The notes below the pieces were generated by a model that worked only from the letters and a program-made list of their open reading frames with translations, was not told where the DNA came from and searched no databases. Of a stretch of 64,000 bases of DNA, positions 16,654 through 26,285 are shown in pieces; the stretch's first letter is position 1, and each line of letters opens with the position of its first letter. Source of the DNA: Pseudomonas sp. ML96 (GTDB lineage Bacteria; Pseudomonadota; Gammaproteobacteria; Pseudomonadales; Pseudomonadaceae); contig NZ_JPMY01000013.1 in assembly GCF_000761545.1 (NCBI RefSeq), forward strand, positions 1 through 64,000. Reading direction: 5' to 3'. A program made the translations under genes and the position numbers.

Positions 16654-17769
16654 ATGAGCATCGTTTCCCTGCCGACCACCCTGAACACCCTGCGCCGCAC
16701 CGCCGGCAGCGACCCGCGAGGGCAGCTGGAGGTTGCCTCCGAGCAGTTCGAGGCGCTGTTCCTGCAACAGATCCTCAAGCAGATGCGCAAGGCCGGCGAC
16801 GTGCTGTCCGCCGGCAACCCGATGCGCAACCGCGAGCTGGATACCATGCGCGACTTCTATGACGAGGTGCTGGCCGAGACTTTGGCGGAGAAGAAGCAGA
16901 CCGGCATCGCCGACCTGCTGGTACGCCAGCTATCCGGCGGCACGCCGAGCGCCGAGCAACTGGCCGCCGCCGAGCAGAGCGCGCGTGGCGCCGAACTGCA
17001 GCGCAGCTCGATCGCCAGCGTCAACGTCACCCCGTTGGCCGGTGTCTGGCGGCGCGGCGTGGAGGCTGCCGAGCATGTCTGGCAGCGCGGCACCGATGTC
17101 TTCTCGGCGCTGGTCGACAGCGTGATCAAGCACGAGTCGGCCGGCAACGTCGCCGCTGTGTCGCCCAAGGGCGCGCGCGGCCTGATGCAGCTGATGCCGG
17201 ACACCGCGCGGGAGATGGCAGCCAAGCTCGGCCTGGACTTCGACGAGCAGCGCCTGACCGCCGACGGCGAATACAACAAGCGCCTGGGTATCGCCTACCT
17301 GGACGAGATGATGCAGCGCTACGACGGCCACCAGGCCCTGGCGCTGGCTGCCTACAACGCCGGCCCCGGCAAGGTCGACGAGTGGCTGCAGAGCCTCGGC
17401 GATCCGCGCACCGGGCAGATCGGCGCCGAGGCCTGGGTACAGCGCATTCCCTACGAGGAAACCCGCAACTACACGCGCAACATCCTCCACGACCTGCGCC
17501 GCAACCAGGCCAGCGTCGAGCCGGCGCGCGAGCTGCCGCGTGGCGAGCTGGAGCGCGCCCTGCAGCGCAACGAGCAGCTGCGTAGCGGCGAATTGCTGAG
17601 CCAGGTCGAGGACCTGCGTCCGACGCTGCACGACGAATTTAATGAAGCGACCGATTCCGTCGCCTATCAGCAGAAGAACTCCCCTGATCCGCAGGCGGGC
17701 CTGCACCAGTCGCTGTCCGCGGCCTTTGCCCAGCCCATCCGGATCGAGCCGAAAGGAAGAATTTCGTGA
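16654..17769 (+). CDS. flgJ: FlgJ: rod-cap domain fused to a lytic transglycosylase (SLT) domain
   Basis: 371 residues. The N-terminal rod-binding domain (about 15-100) contains FEALFLQQILKQMRKAGDV and MRDFYDEVLAETLAEKKQTG. The C-terminal enzyme domain (about 145-260) is a goose-lysozyme-like SLT domain: LVDSVIKHESAGNVAAVSPK with catalytic-type Glu161, then GLMQLMPDTA and ALAAYNAGPGKV. FlgJ caps the rod and cuts peptidoglycan so the rod can pass. Many gammaproteobacterial FlgJ proteins carry a glucosaminidase domain instead, so this domain swap is notable. A roughly 110-residue Glu/Arg-rich tail of unknown role follows. Confidence 0.93.
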   Translation: MSIVSLPTTLNTLRRTAGSDPRGQLEVASEQFEALFLQQILKQMRKAGDVLSAGNPMRNRELDTMRDFYDEVLAETLAEKKQTGIADLLVRQLSGGTPSAEQLAAAEQSARGAELQRSSIASVNVTPLAGVWRRGVEAAEHVWQRGTDVFSALVDSVIKHESAGNVAAVSPKGARGLMQLMPDTAREMAAKLGLDFDEQRLTADGEYNKRLGIAYLDEMMQRYDGHQALALAAYNAGPGKVDEWLQSLGDPRTGQIGAEAWVQRIPYEETRNYTRNILHDLRRNQASVEPARELPRGELERALQRNEQLRSGELLSQVEDLRPTLHDEFNEATDSVAYQQKNSPDPQAGLHQSLSAAFAQPIRIEPKGRIS

Positions 17770-19133
17770 GCATCCTCAGCCAGATCGGCTACAGCGGCGT
17801 ACGCGCCTCCCAGGTGGCGATGAACACCACCGGGCAGAACATCGCCAACGTCAACACGCCGGGCTTCAGCCGTCTGAATACCCAGATGAGCTCGCTGTCC
17901 GGGCGTGACCGCCTGAATGCCGGTGGCGGCGTCGAGGTCACCAGCATTCGCCGCCTGGCCGACGACTTCCAGAACCAGCAGCTGTGGCGTGCCAGCACCG
18001 AGCAGTACTACTTCGAGGGCGCGCAGCAGTACCTCGGCGCCCTGGAGAAGCTGATGAGCGGCGACGGCGCCAGCATCAGCGTGGGCCTGGACAACTTCTT
18101 CGCCGCGCTCAGCGCCGCCAGCTCGACGCCGGAATCCCTGGCCATGCGCCAGCAGATCATCAGCGAGTCGAAGAACCTGGCGCAGCGCTTCAACAGCCTC
18201 AACGGCAATATCGGCGCCCAGCTCGCCGCGCTCAAGGAACAGCGCGTGGCGATGAGCGACGAGATCAACGGCCTCAACGCCAATATCGCCGAGCTCAACC
18301 GGCAGATCACCGAGACCCAGGCGGTCGGCGGCGACACCTCGGCCCTGCGCGACCATCGCGACAGCCTGGTCGGCCAGCTCAGCAAGTTCGCCAAGATCCG
18401 CACCCACGAAGTGCCGGACGGCTCGCTCACCGTGTCCCTGGCCAACGGCCAGCCGCTGGTGGCTGGCAACTCTGCCGGCACCCTGCAGGTCAGCCAGTTG
18501 CCGACCGGCGAGCAGCAGATCGCCCTGACCTTTGCAGGCACCAGCTTCCCGTTGCAGCAGGACGGCATCGGCGGCTCGCTCGGCGCGCTGTACGACAGCG
18601 AATACGACAACCTGCGGCCGATGCAGGACGCCCTGCACGACATGGCCGAGCAGCTGGCCGACATGGTCAACACCACCCTGGGCGGCGGCTTCGACCTGGC
18701 CGGCAACCCGGGCCAGGACCTGTTCGTCTACAACCCGGCCAGCACCAGCGCTATGTTGCAGGTTGCTGATCTCAGCGCCGAGGAGTTGGCCCTGTCGTCG
18801 GCTTCCGGCGAGGTGGGCAACAACCAGGTGCTGCTGCAGCTGCTCGACCTGAAGAGCCAGACCATCACTCTCAACGGCAGCTCGGTGACTCTCAACGACG
18901 CCTACGCCGGGCTGATCGGGCAGATCGCCAGCGACAGCCGGCAGAACCAGGCCGACCTCAAGTCGGCCACCGTGGTGACCCAGCAGGCCCAGGCCCAGCG
19001 CGACGGCGTCAGCGCGGTGAATCTGGACGAGGAGGCGGTCAACCTGATGACCTATCAGCAGGCCTACCAGGCCAACATGAAGGTCATCAGCACCGCCAAG
19101 GAAGTCTTCGACGCCGTACTGGCGGCCTTCTGA
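17766..19133 (+). CDS. flgK: Hook-filament junction protein FlgK (HAP1)
   Basis: 455 residues, starting with GTG that overlaps the flgJ stop (GTGA). The N terminus SILSQIGYSGVRASQVAMNT with NIANVNTPGFSRLNTQM and the C terminus VNLDEEAVNLMTYQQAYQAN are FlgK signatures. It is shorter than many FlgK proteins, which commonly exceed 500 residues, because the central domain is reduced. It joins hook to filament and is a client of FlgN. Confidence 0.93.
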   Translation: MSILSQIGYSGVRASQVAMNTTGQNIANVNTPGFSRLNTQMSSLSGRDRLNAGGGVEVTSIRRLADDFQNQQLWRASTEQYYFEGAQQYLGALEKLMSGDGASISVGLDNFFAALSAASSTPESLAMRQQIISESKNLAQRFNSLNGNIGAQLAALKEQRVAMSDEINGLNANIAELNRQITETQAVGGDTSALRDHRDSLVGQLSKFAKIRTHEVPDGSLTVSLANGQPLVAGNSAGTLQVSQLPTGEQQIALTFAGTSFPLQQDGIGGSLGALYDSEYDNLRPMQDALHDMAEQLADMVNTTLGGGFDLAGNPGQDLFVYNPASTSAMLQVADLSAEELALSSASGEVGNNQVLLQLLDLKSQTITLNGSSVTLNDAYAGLIGQIASDSRQNQADLKSATVVTQQAQAQRDGVSAVNLDEEAVNLMTYQQAYQANMKVISTAKEVFDAVLAAF

Positions 19134-19147
19134 CGGGAGTCGAAACC

Positions 19148-20065
19148 ATGCGTATCACCAACGCCCAGATCACCGCGATGATGCACAGCTCGATGAACGC
19201 CAACTCGGCCGAGCTGGGCAAGCTGATGCAACAGATGTCCAGCGGCCAGCGCATCCTGCAGCCGTCCGACGACCCCATCGCCAGCGTGCGCATGCTGCGT
19301 ATTCAGCGCGAAGAGGCGAGCCTCACCCAGTTCCGCAGCAACATCACCATGGTCTCCGGCAACCTGTCGACCCAGGAGACCAACCTCTCGTCCATGTCCG
19401 ACCTCAGCCTCAACGTACGCGACCTGCTGCTGTGGGCGGCCAACACCGGCGCCAACGCCGGCGAGGACGTGGCGGCCATGGCCGGCGAGCTGGCCAGCCT
19501 GGAGCAGACCCTGGTCAGCTACGTGAACGTGCGCGACGAGGAGGGCCGCTACCTGTTCGCCGGCACCCTCAGCGACCGCCCGGCGGTGGTGTTCGATGCC
19601 GCCACCCAGACCTACGTGGCCAACGGCAACGACAAGCACCGCCAGGCGGCGGTAGCCAACGGCGTGCTGGTCGACGAGAACACCACGGCGCTGGAAATCT
19701 TCGGCCCGGGCATGGACCTGCTCAACCAGCTGCACGCCACCGTCGCCGTGCTACAGGACCCGGCGCTGGACATCACCGATCCGGCGGTGGCCCAGCAGAT
19801 CCGCGACACCATCGACCAGCTCGACCTGACCCACGGCCAGATGCTCGGCGCCATCACCGAGCTGGGCGGCCGGCAGAACACCCTGACCCTGCTCAACGGC
19901 AGCAACGAGGAGGTGTCGCTGGTCAACCAGAAGCTCGACGGCGAGCTGTCGCAGCTCGACTACGCCGGCGCCAGCATCGACCTGAACAACTACCAGCTGG
20001 CGCTGCAGGCGTCGCAGAAGACCTACCTGAAGATTAATCAGTTGTCCCTGTTCCAGCTGTTGTAA
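19148..20065 (+). CDS. flgL: Hook-filament junction protein FlgL (HAP3)
   Basis: 305 residues. It is flagellin-like: MRITNAQITAMMHSSMNANS and the conserved QRILQPSDDPIASVRMLRIQ at the start, and a C-terminal helical region ending LQASQKTYLKINQLSLFQLL. FlgL sits between FlgK and flagellin. A GGAG ribosome site lies before the ATG at 19148. Confidence 0.93.
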   Translation: MRITNAQITAMMHSSMNANSAELGKLMQQMSSGQRILQPSDDPIASVRMLRIQREEASLTQFRSNITMVSGNLSTQETNLSSMSDLSLNVRDLLLWAANTGANAGEDVAAMAGELASLEQTLVSYVNVRDEEGRYLFAGTLSDRPAVVFDAATQTYVANGNDKHRQAAVANGVLVDENTTALEIFGPGMDLLNQLHATVAVLQDPALDITDPAVAQQIRDTIDQLDLTHGQMLGAITELGGRQNTLTLLNGSNEEVSLVNQKLDGELSQLDYAGASIDLNNYQLALQASQKTYLKINQLSLFQLL

Positions 20066-20081
20066 GGCACGGAGAGCGCCG

Positions 20082-21119
20082 ATGAAGGTCGACAAGCAGC
20101 TGCCCGTACTCACGGGCATCGACACCCAGGGCCAGCGCCCGAGCGTGCTGCGCGAGAGCGCACCGGCCAAGACCCGCCGCAGCGAGCCGCGGCAGGCCGA
20201 GCAGGCGCAGCCCGAGCGCAACCAGGGTAAGGGCGCCAGCTTCAACCTGCAGCTCAACCAACAGCTGTCGTCGATGCAGTCGGCCGAGAGTTATCTCGAC
20301 CAGCTGGCCAGCCGCCTGCGCCAGCTCAAGCTCAACCTCAGCCGCGAGCTGAGCGGCAGCCAGGCGAGTGACCGCGAGGGCCTCAAGCAGGCCATGCGCG
20401 AGGTCGAACAGCTGCTCGACGAACGCAGCCAGCGCTCCGCCGGCACCCTCGACGCCAACCTGCGCCTGCGTCTCACCGAGCCGGTGCGCAGCCGCTTCAG
20501 CATCCAGGGCCTGGAGTCCATCGAGCAGCTGCAGCAGGCCGGCAAGGAGACCCTACTGTTCGGCGCCGGACGCCAGCTGGCTGAGCCGCTGGCGGTGGTG
20601 CTGGACGAGGGCATGAGTACCGAACAGCTGCTGCGCCGCTTCAATGCCGGCCTCGGCCAGGCCGGCATTCGTGCCGAGCTGGAGCAGGGCGGCGCGCTGA
20701 AGTTTTCCGCCCGCGAGAGCGACTGGCAGGAGCTGCGTGGCCAGCTCACCGTGCAGGGCGAGGGCAAACTGGCGGCCAAGGTGCAGAGCCGGGTACAGAC
20801 CCAGGAAGAGGAGCTGATCAGCTTCCCGCCGGAAGTCAGCGCCGACAGCTACCGCGAGCTGCGCCGGGTGCTCGACAGCGTGGTGTCGGCGCTCGACCGC
20901 GTCGGCGCGATCCGCGACCAGATCAGCCATCGTCAGCAGGAGATCCGCGAGTTTCTCGCCCGCCAGGCCGAGCTGGACGAGAGCCAGTGGGCGCGTGACT
21001 ACGCCGGCCAGGTGTTCAACCTGATGCAGCGCAGCCCGTCGAGCTACGCGGCGGTGACCCAGACCGTGGTGGCCCAGGCCAACATCAGCCGCTTCTCGGT
21101 GGTCAGTCTGCTGTCCTGA
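20082..21119 (+). CDS. LafW-like flagellar-linked protein of unknown role
   Basis: 345 residues, highly charged, with predicted long helices at both ends: residues about 65-120 are coiled-coil-like, and the C-terminal part RRVLDSVVSALDRVGAIRDQ and FNLMQRSPSSYAAVTQTVVA resembles the C-terminal helix of flagellin or hook-associated proteins. It directly follows flgL in the operon with a GGAG ribosome site. In E. coli Flag-2 the gene after lfgL is lafW, annotated as a putative hook-associated protein (recalled, not checked). The family match is inferred from position and helical ends. Its stop overlaps the end of the convergent yddG. Confidence 0.65.
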   Translation: MKVDKQLPVLTGIDTQGQRPSVLRESAPAKTRRSEPRQAEQAQPERNQGKGASFNLQLNQQLSSMQSAESYLDQLASRLRQLKLNLSRELSGSQASDREGLKQAMREVEQLLDERSQRSAGTLDANLRLRLTEPVRSRFSIQGLESIEQLQQAGKETLLFGAGRQLAEPLAVVLDEGMSTEQLLRRFNAGLGQAGIRAELEQGGALKFSARESDWQELRGQLTVQGEGKLAAKVQSRVQTQEEELISFPPEVSADSYRELRRVLDSVVSALDRVGAIRDQISHRQQEIREFLARQAELDESQWARDYAGQVFNLMQRSPSSYAAVTQTVVAQANISRFSVVSLLS

Positions 21120-22011
21120 CGGTCTCGCGGGTGGCCAGCCAGCACAGCAGCGAGCCGCCGATGACCATCGCCACGCCCTGCCAGAACGAGGCGCCCAGCG
21201 GCGTGGCCAGCCAGACCATGGCGAACAGCGCCGAGAGCACCGGGGTGAAGTAGGAGGCGGTGGCCATCAGGGTCAGGTTGCCGCGCAGGATGCCCAGGTT
21301 CCACAGCGCATAGCCGCCCGCCATGGCCGCCGCCGCGGCGAGTAGCTCCAGGCTGGCCGGCAGGGTGAACACCAGCGGCTGCTGCTCGCCCGACAGATAC
21401 TTCAGCCACAGCGTGGCCGCCACCAGGATGAAGAACAGCACCACGCCGTTGCGGCCCTCGGCATAGCGCTTGGTCACGTTGCAATACAGCCCCCAGAGCA
21501 CCGCGCCGGTGAACGCCAGGCCGTAGGCGAGCGGGTTACTGGCGGCGTTGGCCAGGGTCTGCTGCAGGGACACCGGCTGATCGCCGCTGGCCACCCAGAC
21601 GATACCGAGCAGCGCCAGGGCGATGCCCGGCACTATCGGCCAGCGTGCGCGCTGGCCGTTCATGACGATGGCCAGAAGAATGGTGAAGCACGGCCACAGG
21701 TAGTTGATCACGCTGATCTCGATGGCCTGGGCGCGGTTGTCGGCAAAGCCCAGCGACAGTGACAGGCACCACTCGTAGGTGACGAACAGCAGGCTGCCGA
21801 ACACCAGATAGATGGGTGGCAGACCACGCAGGCGCGGGCGTCCGAGCAGCGGCACGAGCAGCAGGGCACCGACCGTGTAGATCAACGCCGCACCGCCGAT
21901 GACGCCGAACTGCTCGCTGACCCCACGGATCAGCCCGACGATGGTGCTCCACAGGAGGATGGCGGCGAAGCCGCAGAGGGTCGCCGCGTTGCGACCGAGG
22001 GATGAGGACAT
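21103..22011 (-). CDS. yddG: Aromatic amino acid exporter, YddG family (EamA/DMT)
   Basis: 302 residues with about ten membrane helices. It follows E. coli YddG closely from the start: WSTIVGLIRGVSEQFG, GGAALIY, GSLLFVTYEWCLSLSLGFAD, AIEISVINYLWPCFTILLAI, SYFTPVLSALFA and GGSLLCWLATRE. YddG exports aromatic amino acids and related compounds from the cytoplasm. It is convergent with the flagellar operon, overlapping its last 17 bases, and divergent from the autotransporter. It marks the end of the flagellar cluster. Confidence 0.9.
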   Translation of the reverse strand: MSSSLGRNAATLCGFAAILLWSTIVGLIRGVSEQFGVIGGAALIYTVGALLLVPLLGRPRLRGLPPIYLVFGSLLFVTYEWCLSLSLGFADNRAQAIEISVINYLWPCFTILLAIVMNGQRARWPIVPGIALALLGIVWVASGDQPVSLQQTLANAASNPLAYGLAFTGAVLWGLYCNVTKRYAEGRNGVVLFFILVAATLWLKYLSGEQQPLVFTLPASLELLAAAAAMAGGYALWNLGILRGNLTLMATASYFTPVLSALFAMVWLATPLGASFWQGVAMVIGGSLLCWLATRETVRTAD

Positions 22012-22247
22012 GCTGACTCCGGAACTGCAGGCGAGGGCTGCTTGCCCTCGGCACGCGAGTCTAGTGCCCGACGGCGTCAGTTCAAAGGCGCCGGTTCGGC
22101 TCCTTTAGTCTTAGGTGGCGATTGCCGAGGACCCTACCGCCGCTCTGCGAATCGGATATCTACTACAGCGCTCTCGGAAAACCCTCGCATACCGCCAGAA
22201 CCGCGCTGCGGAGACTGCCAGCAACGAAACTTGCTGGAGTCGCCGTG

Positions 22248-25200
22248 ATGAAACAGCCGCTACGCGTTACTTCTCCGTCGTTGAGCAATCTTCGGCGCAA
22301 TCGCCTGGCCCAGGCCATCAGCCTGATCCTTGCCGGTATTTTCGGTTTGCAGATAATCGAGGCAGAAGCCGAGGATGCGGTGATCTCCGCCGGCCCGGCC
22401 GAACTCAACCAGCCGTCCCAGGCCAGCCTCGAAATCGAGCTCCAACCTTCTTATCTGGACATCGCCATGCAGGCGGTGCGCTCGGCGCCCATGGTCTTCG
22501 GGGCGCCTGCTCCTATCACCGTCAGCACTAATGCTGGTGTGGGCATCAGTGGTGCAGGTACTCACGACGAGGCAACGGTCAATCTCGCCGCCGCCACCAG
22601 CACCGGCGTGAAAGCCGATGGCGGCGTCATCGAGTTCAATCAGGGCGAGGTAAAAAGCGGCGCCATCAGTGCGGCGACCGCCAAAGGCCAGACCGGTTTG
22701 AGCGCCACTAACGGCGGGGAAATTCGCGGTGCTGGCATTACCGTCGACATGAGCCCGAAAACCGCCGCCAGCGTGGCGGTAAATGCCACCGATATGACCG
22801 GTGCGCTGGCCACACAGGGTGGCATCCTCACCCTGGAAGACACGGCGATTCTGATGGGCGGCGGCGTCAGCGGCTTGAACAATCGGGGCCTGGTCAGCAT
22901 CGGCGGTATTGTCGATTTCAGCGGCGGTGCGATCAGCACCTTGTCCAAAGGCTCGGTAGCCGTGCAGGCCATGGACGGTGGCCAGATCGTGCTGCGCAAT
23001 GGCACCACGGTGACCACCACCGGCAATAGCGGCACGACCCAGGCCAGTCACGGTCTGCTGGCGCAGAACGGTGGGCAGATCGTCGCCGATGGCATTCAGG
23101 TGACCACTAGCGGTTCGGCCGCCAGCGCGGCACGGGCCGATGGCGGCAGCATGCAACTGAGTAACAGCACACTGAGTGTCAACGGTTCCGCTACCAGTAC
23201 CACGACCACGGCGGTGATACACGCCCAGAATGGCGGTCAGGTCAGCGGTAGCGGCCTGACCCTCAACAGTGCTGGCAACTATGTCGGTGGCGTTCGCGCC
23301 GAAGGGGCGGGCAGCCAGGTGAGCCTGGAGAACAGCTCGGTGCAGGTCGATGGTGCCGGTGTTGTCGGTAATCCATCCGCCGCCGCACGAGCCATGGCCG
23401 GTGCCAGCGTGGTGCTCAAACAGAGTGATCTGCTGGCCAAGGGTACCTATGGCCATGGTGTCTCGGTGGAGGGCGCCGGCTCCACGGCGCTGATTAGCCA
23501 TTCCAACGTGACCACCCAGGGCGCCCGTTCCACCGGGCTGAACATTACCGCCGGCGGTGCTGCCGATATGCGTAACAGCTCGGTGCGGGTCGAAGGCAAT
23601 GTCGGCCCGGCCGGCCCTGGCGTGCTGGTGGAAAACGCCGGATCGACCCTGAGCATGAGTGACAGCGATATCACCACCACACAGAAATCCAGCTATGGCG
23701 TGCGTGCTCTGGACAGCGCGGTGGTGGACATTCGCGGCGGCAAGGTAGACACCGCAGGCGACTATTCCGCCGGTATCAGTGCCGCGCAATCCAGCGTTAC
23801 CGCCACCGACGTCACCGTGCACACCAGTGGCAATGAGAACGCCATGGGCGTGGTGGCCGACCTGGGCGCCACCGTCACCCTCAACGGCGGTTCGGTGACC
23901 ACCACCGGCAATGGCTCGCCGATTGCCTCCAATCTCACCTATGCCCATGGCCTGGTGTCGCGCAACGCCGGCGCGCTGCTGGTGGCCAACGGCACCAGCG
24001 TGCACACCACTGGCAGCCAGTCCTACGGGGCGGCGGTGGACGATGGCGGCAGCATGATCCTCAACAACCTCGCGGTAAAAACCGAAGGCGCCACCTCTCG
24101 TGGCCTGTATGCCGGCATTGGCGCGGCCAAGCCCGGTGCGGTCAGCCTGGTCGGCAACAACATCAGCGTGGAAACCCTGGGCAGCAACGCCGCCGGTGCT
24201 TTTGTCAGCCGCAAGTTCAAGGATGAAAGCGCCGAGCTGACCCTCAACAACAGCAGCGTGGTGACCCATGGCGCGCTGTCCTACGCGTTGCAGGCCGAGT
24301 CCGGTGCCACCCTCAACGCCAACCACAGCGTGGTCAGCAGCGATGGCAGCGGCGCCCATGGTGCGCTCGCCAACAGCCAGGGCACGCAGATGAACCTCGA
24401 CCAGGTAGCGATCAGTGCCAGCGGCGATAGCGCCCACGGCGCCCTGGTGAAAAACGGCGCACAACTCGATGGTAGCCACGTGCAACTGAGCGCTAGCGGT
24501 GCCCAGTCTGCGGCGTTGGCCACTCAGGCCGAAGTGGGCAGCGAAAACCGCGTGCATATCGATCAGGGTGTACTCAACAACCACAGCGGCGCCACAGTCG
24601 ATGTCAGCGGCGCCGCGAGCATTGCCCTGGACCATGTGGTGGCCGGCGGCAGTGGCCAGTGGCTGAATGTCGACCGCTCCGTCACGGCCGACGGGCTCGC
24701 CAACCTCGAGCTGAAGTCCTCGCTGGTCAGCGGCTCGGCCAAAACCGCCAGCGGCAGCACCGCCAACCTGAGCATGCGCGACACCAGCCTTTGGCAACTG
24801 ACCGGCGATTCCAACCTCAGCAGCCTGCGCAACGATGCCAGCCTGATCGACTTCAGCGCGCCATTGGGCGGTGCCTTCAAGCGCCTGACCGTGAATGACT
24901 ATCACGGCGCCAACGGCACCATCGCCCTCAACACACACCTATATGACGATGCGTCGCCCTCGGACCGTGTGGTGATCGATGGTGGCAAGGCTACTGGCAG
25001 CAGCAACCTGGCGATTCGCAACGCCGGCGGCGCCGGTGCCCTGACCACCGGCAACGGCATCATGGTGGTCGACGCGGTCAATGGTGGTGGTACCGAGCAG
25101 GGGGCTTTCCGCCTGCTTAACCAGGTGAAAGCCGGACCCTACGAGTACCTGCTGTATCGCGGTAGCCGCGACGACAGCAATGCCGATGCCTGGTATCTGC

Positions 25201-26240
25201 GTTCGACCATCGAACCTGATGACCCAGGATGGCCTGAGAAAGAAAAGCCCAACTATCGCGTAGAGACCTCGCTCTACAGTGCCGTACCGGAGATGGCCCT
25301 GCGCTACAGCCATGCTCTGCTGGACACCCTGCACGAACGGGTTGGCGAGGAGCGTCGCCTGTCCACTGACCCTTTGCCGACCGAGGAGGTGGATGAATAT
25401 GGTCCGTCGCTGGGCTGGGGGCGGGTGATCTACCAGGTCGGCGAGGCAGGCGGGCGCGACGAGGGTGCTGCCAGTTTCGATTACGACGTCAACGCCTTCC
25501 AGGTCGGCCTCGATCTGTATCGCAACGAGGATGTTGATGGCAGCCTGGATATCGCCGGCCTGTCTTTCGCTTCCGGAAAAATGTACGGCAGCGTCGAGCA
25601 TGGCGACGGCCGTGATGCCGGCCATGATCGTCTGCGCGCCCACAGCCTGGGTGGCTACTGGACCCACTTCGGCCCCGAGGGTTGGTACGTCGACGGCGTG
25701 TTGCAGTTCAGTACCTTCGATATCGAGTCCGACTCGGCCGATGACCAGCACCTGGAGACCGATGGCAGGGGCATCAGTGCATCGCTGGAAGCGGGCTACC
25801 CCTTCGAGGTGGATGACGATCTGTTCGTCGAGCCCCAGGCGCAGGTAATAGTCAGCCGCATCGAGCTGGACGATAGCCATGACGGTGCTGCCGGCGTGCG
25901 CTTCGAGGACGTCGACTCGCTGGCCGCCAGGCTGGGCCTGCGCATCGCCCAGGACTGGTTCGACGAGGATGACGACGGGGAAATCCGGCGCACCACGGCC
26001 TGGATTCGCCCAAGTATCTGGCACGAGTTCAAGGGGCAGCCGCAGACCGAGTTCTCCTCGGCCTCCGGGTACGTGCCTTTCACCTCCGACATGAGTGGCA
26101 CGACTGGGGAAATCAATCTGGGCATCGATCACCAGGTCGATGACAACACCACCTTCACCTTTTCCGCCGGCTATCAGAAAGGCTTCGACGATGACAGCAG
26201 CGGCTACGAAGGCATCATCGGGGTCAAGGTCGATTTCTGA
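22248..26240 (+). CDS. Large autotransporter (pertactin/AIDA-type) with beta-helix passenger
   Basis: 1330 residues from ATG 22248, chosen because GGAGT lies eight bases upstream and the signal-peptide region (LAQAISLILAGIFGLQII, about 20-37) starts near it; an in-frame start at 22122 lacks such support. The passenger (about 50-860) is made of repeated Gly/Ser/Thr/Asn-rich units, many with 'A-x-x-GG-x-(I/V/L)' and 'N-S-x-V' motifs, typical of a pectate-lyase-like beta-helix. A pertactin-type autochaperone follows (about 861-980). The beta-barrel domain (about 1000-1330) ends EGIIGVKVDF with the C-terminal Phe required by the BAM complex. No protease catalytic motif was noticed, so an adhesin role is likely (inference). 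Confidence 0.92.
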   Translation: MKQPLRVTSPSLSNLRRNRLAQAISLILAGIFGLQIIEAEAEDAVISAGPAELNQPSQASLEIELQPSYLDIAMQAVRSAPMVFGAPAPITVSTNAGVGISGAGTHDEATVNLAAATSTGVKADGGVIEFNQGEVKSGAISAATAKGQTGLSATNGGEIRGAGITVDMSPKTAASVAVNATDMTGALATQGGILTLEDTAILMGGGVSGLNNRGLVSIGGIVDFSGGAISTLSKGSVAVQAMDGGQIVLRNGTTVTTTGNSGTTQASHGLLAQNGGQIVADGIQVTTSGSAASAARADGGSMQLSNSTLSVNGSATSTTTTAVIHAQNGGQVSGSGLTLNSAGNYVGGVRAEGAGSQVSLENSSVQVDGAGVVGNPSAAARAMAGASVVLKQSDLLAKGTYGHGVSVEGAGSTALISHSNVTTQGARSTGLNITAGGAADMRNSSVRVEGNVGPAGPGVLVENAGSTLSMSDSDITTTQKSSYGVRALDSAVVDIRGGKVDTAGDYSAGISAAQSSVTATDVTVHTSGNENAMGVVADLGATVTLNGGSVTTTGNGSPIASNLTYAHGLVSRNAGALLVANGTSVHTTGSQSYGAAVDDGGSMILNNLAVKTEGATSRGLYAGIGAAKPGAVSLVGNNISVETLGSNAAGAFVSRKFKDESAELTLNNSSVVTHGALSYALQAESGATLNANHSVVSSDGSGAHGALANSQGTQMNLDQVAISASGDSAHGALVKNGAQLDGSHVQLSASGAQSAALATQAEVGSENRVHIDQGVLNNHSGATVDVSGAASIALDHVVAGGSGQWLNVDRSVTADGLANLELKSSLVSGSAKTASGSTANLSMRDTSLWQLTGDSNLSSLRNDASLIDFSAPLGGAFKRLTVNDYHGANGTIALNTHLYDDASPSDRVVIDGGKATGSSNLAIRNAGGAGALTTGNGIMVVDAVNGGGTEQGAFRLLNQVKAGPYEYLLYRGSRDDSNADAWYLRSTIEPDDPGWPEKEKPNYRVETSLYSAVPEMALRYSHALLDTLHERVGEERRLSTDPLPTEEVDEYGPSLGWGRVIYQVGEAGGRDEGAASFDYDVNAFQVGLDLYRNEDVDGSLDIAGLSFASGKMYGSVEHGDGRDAGHDRLRAHSLGGYWTHFGPEGWYVDGVLQFSTFDIESDSADDQHLETDGRGISASLEAGYPFEVDDDLFVEPQAQVIVSRIELDDSHDGAAGVRFEDVDSLAARLGLRIAQDWFDEDDDGEIRRTTAWIRPSIWHEFKGQPQTEFSSASGYVPFTSDMSGTTGEINLGIDHQVDDNTTFTFSAGYQKGFDDDSSGYEGIIGVKVDF

Positions 26241-26285
26241 GCGAGAGCAGGAGCCGGCACCGCCGGCTTCTAGGGAGGAGCCAGC

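Noticed and set aside
22260..24938. An 892-codon open frame on the minus strand opposite the autotransporter
   Set aside because: It mirrors the GC-rich codon pattern of the real gene, has no ribosome site and no recognisable domain; the plus-strand protein has a clear signal peptide and beta-barrel.
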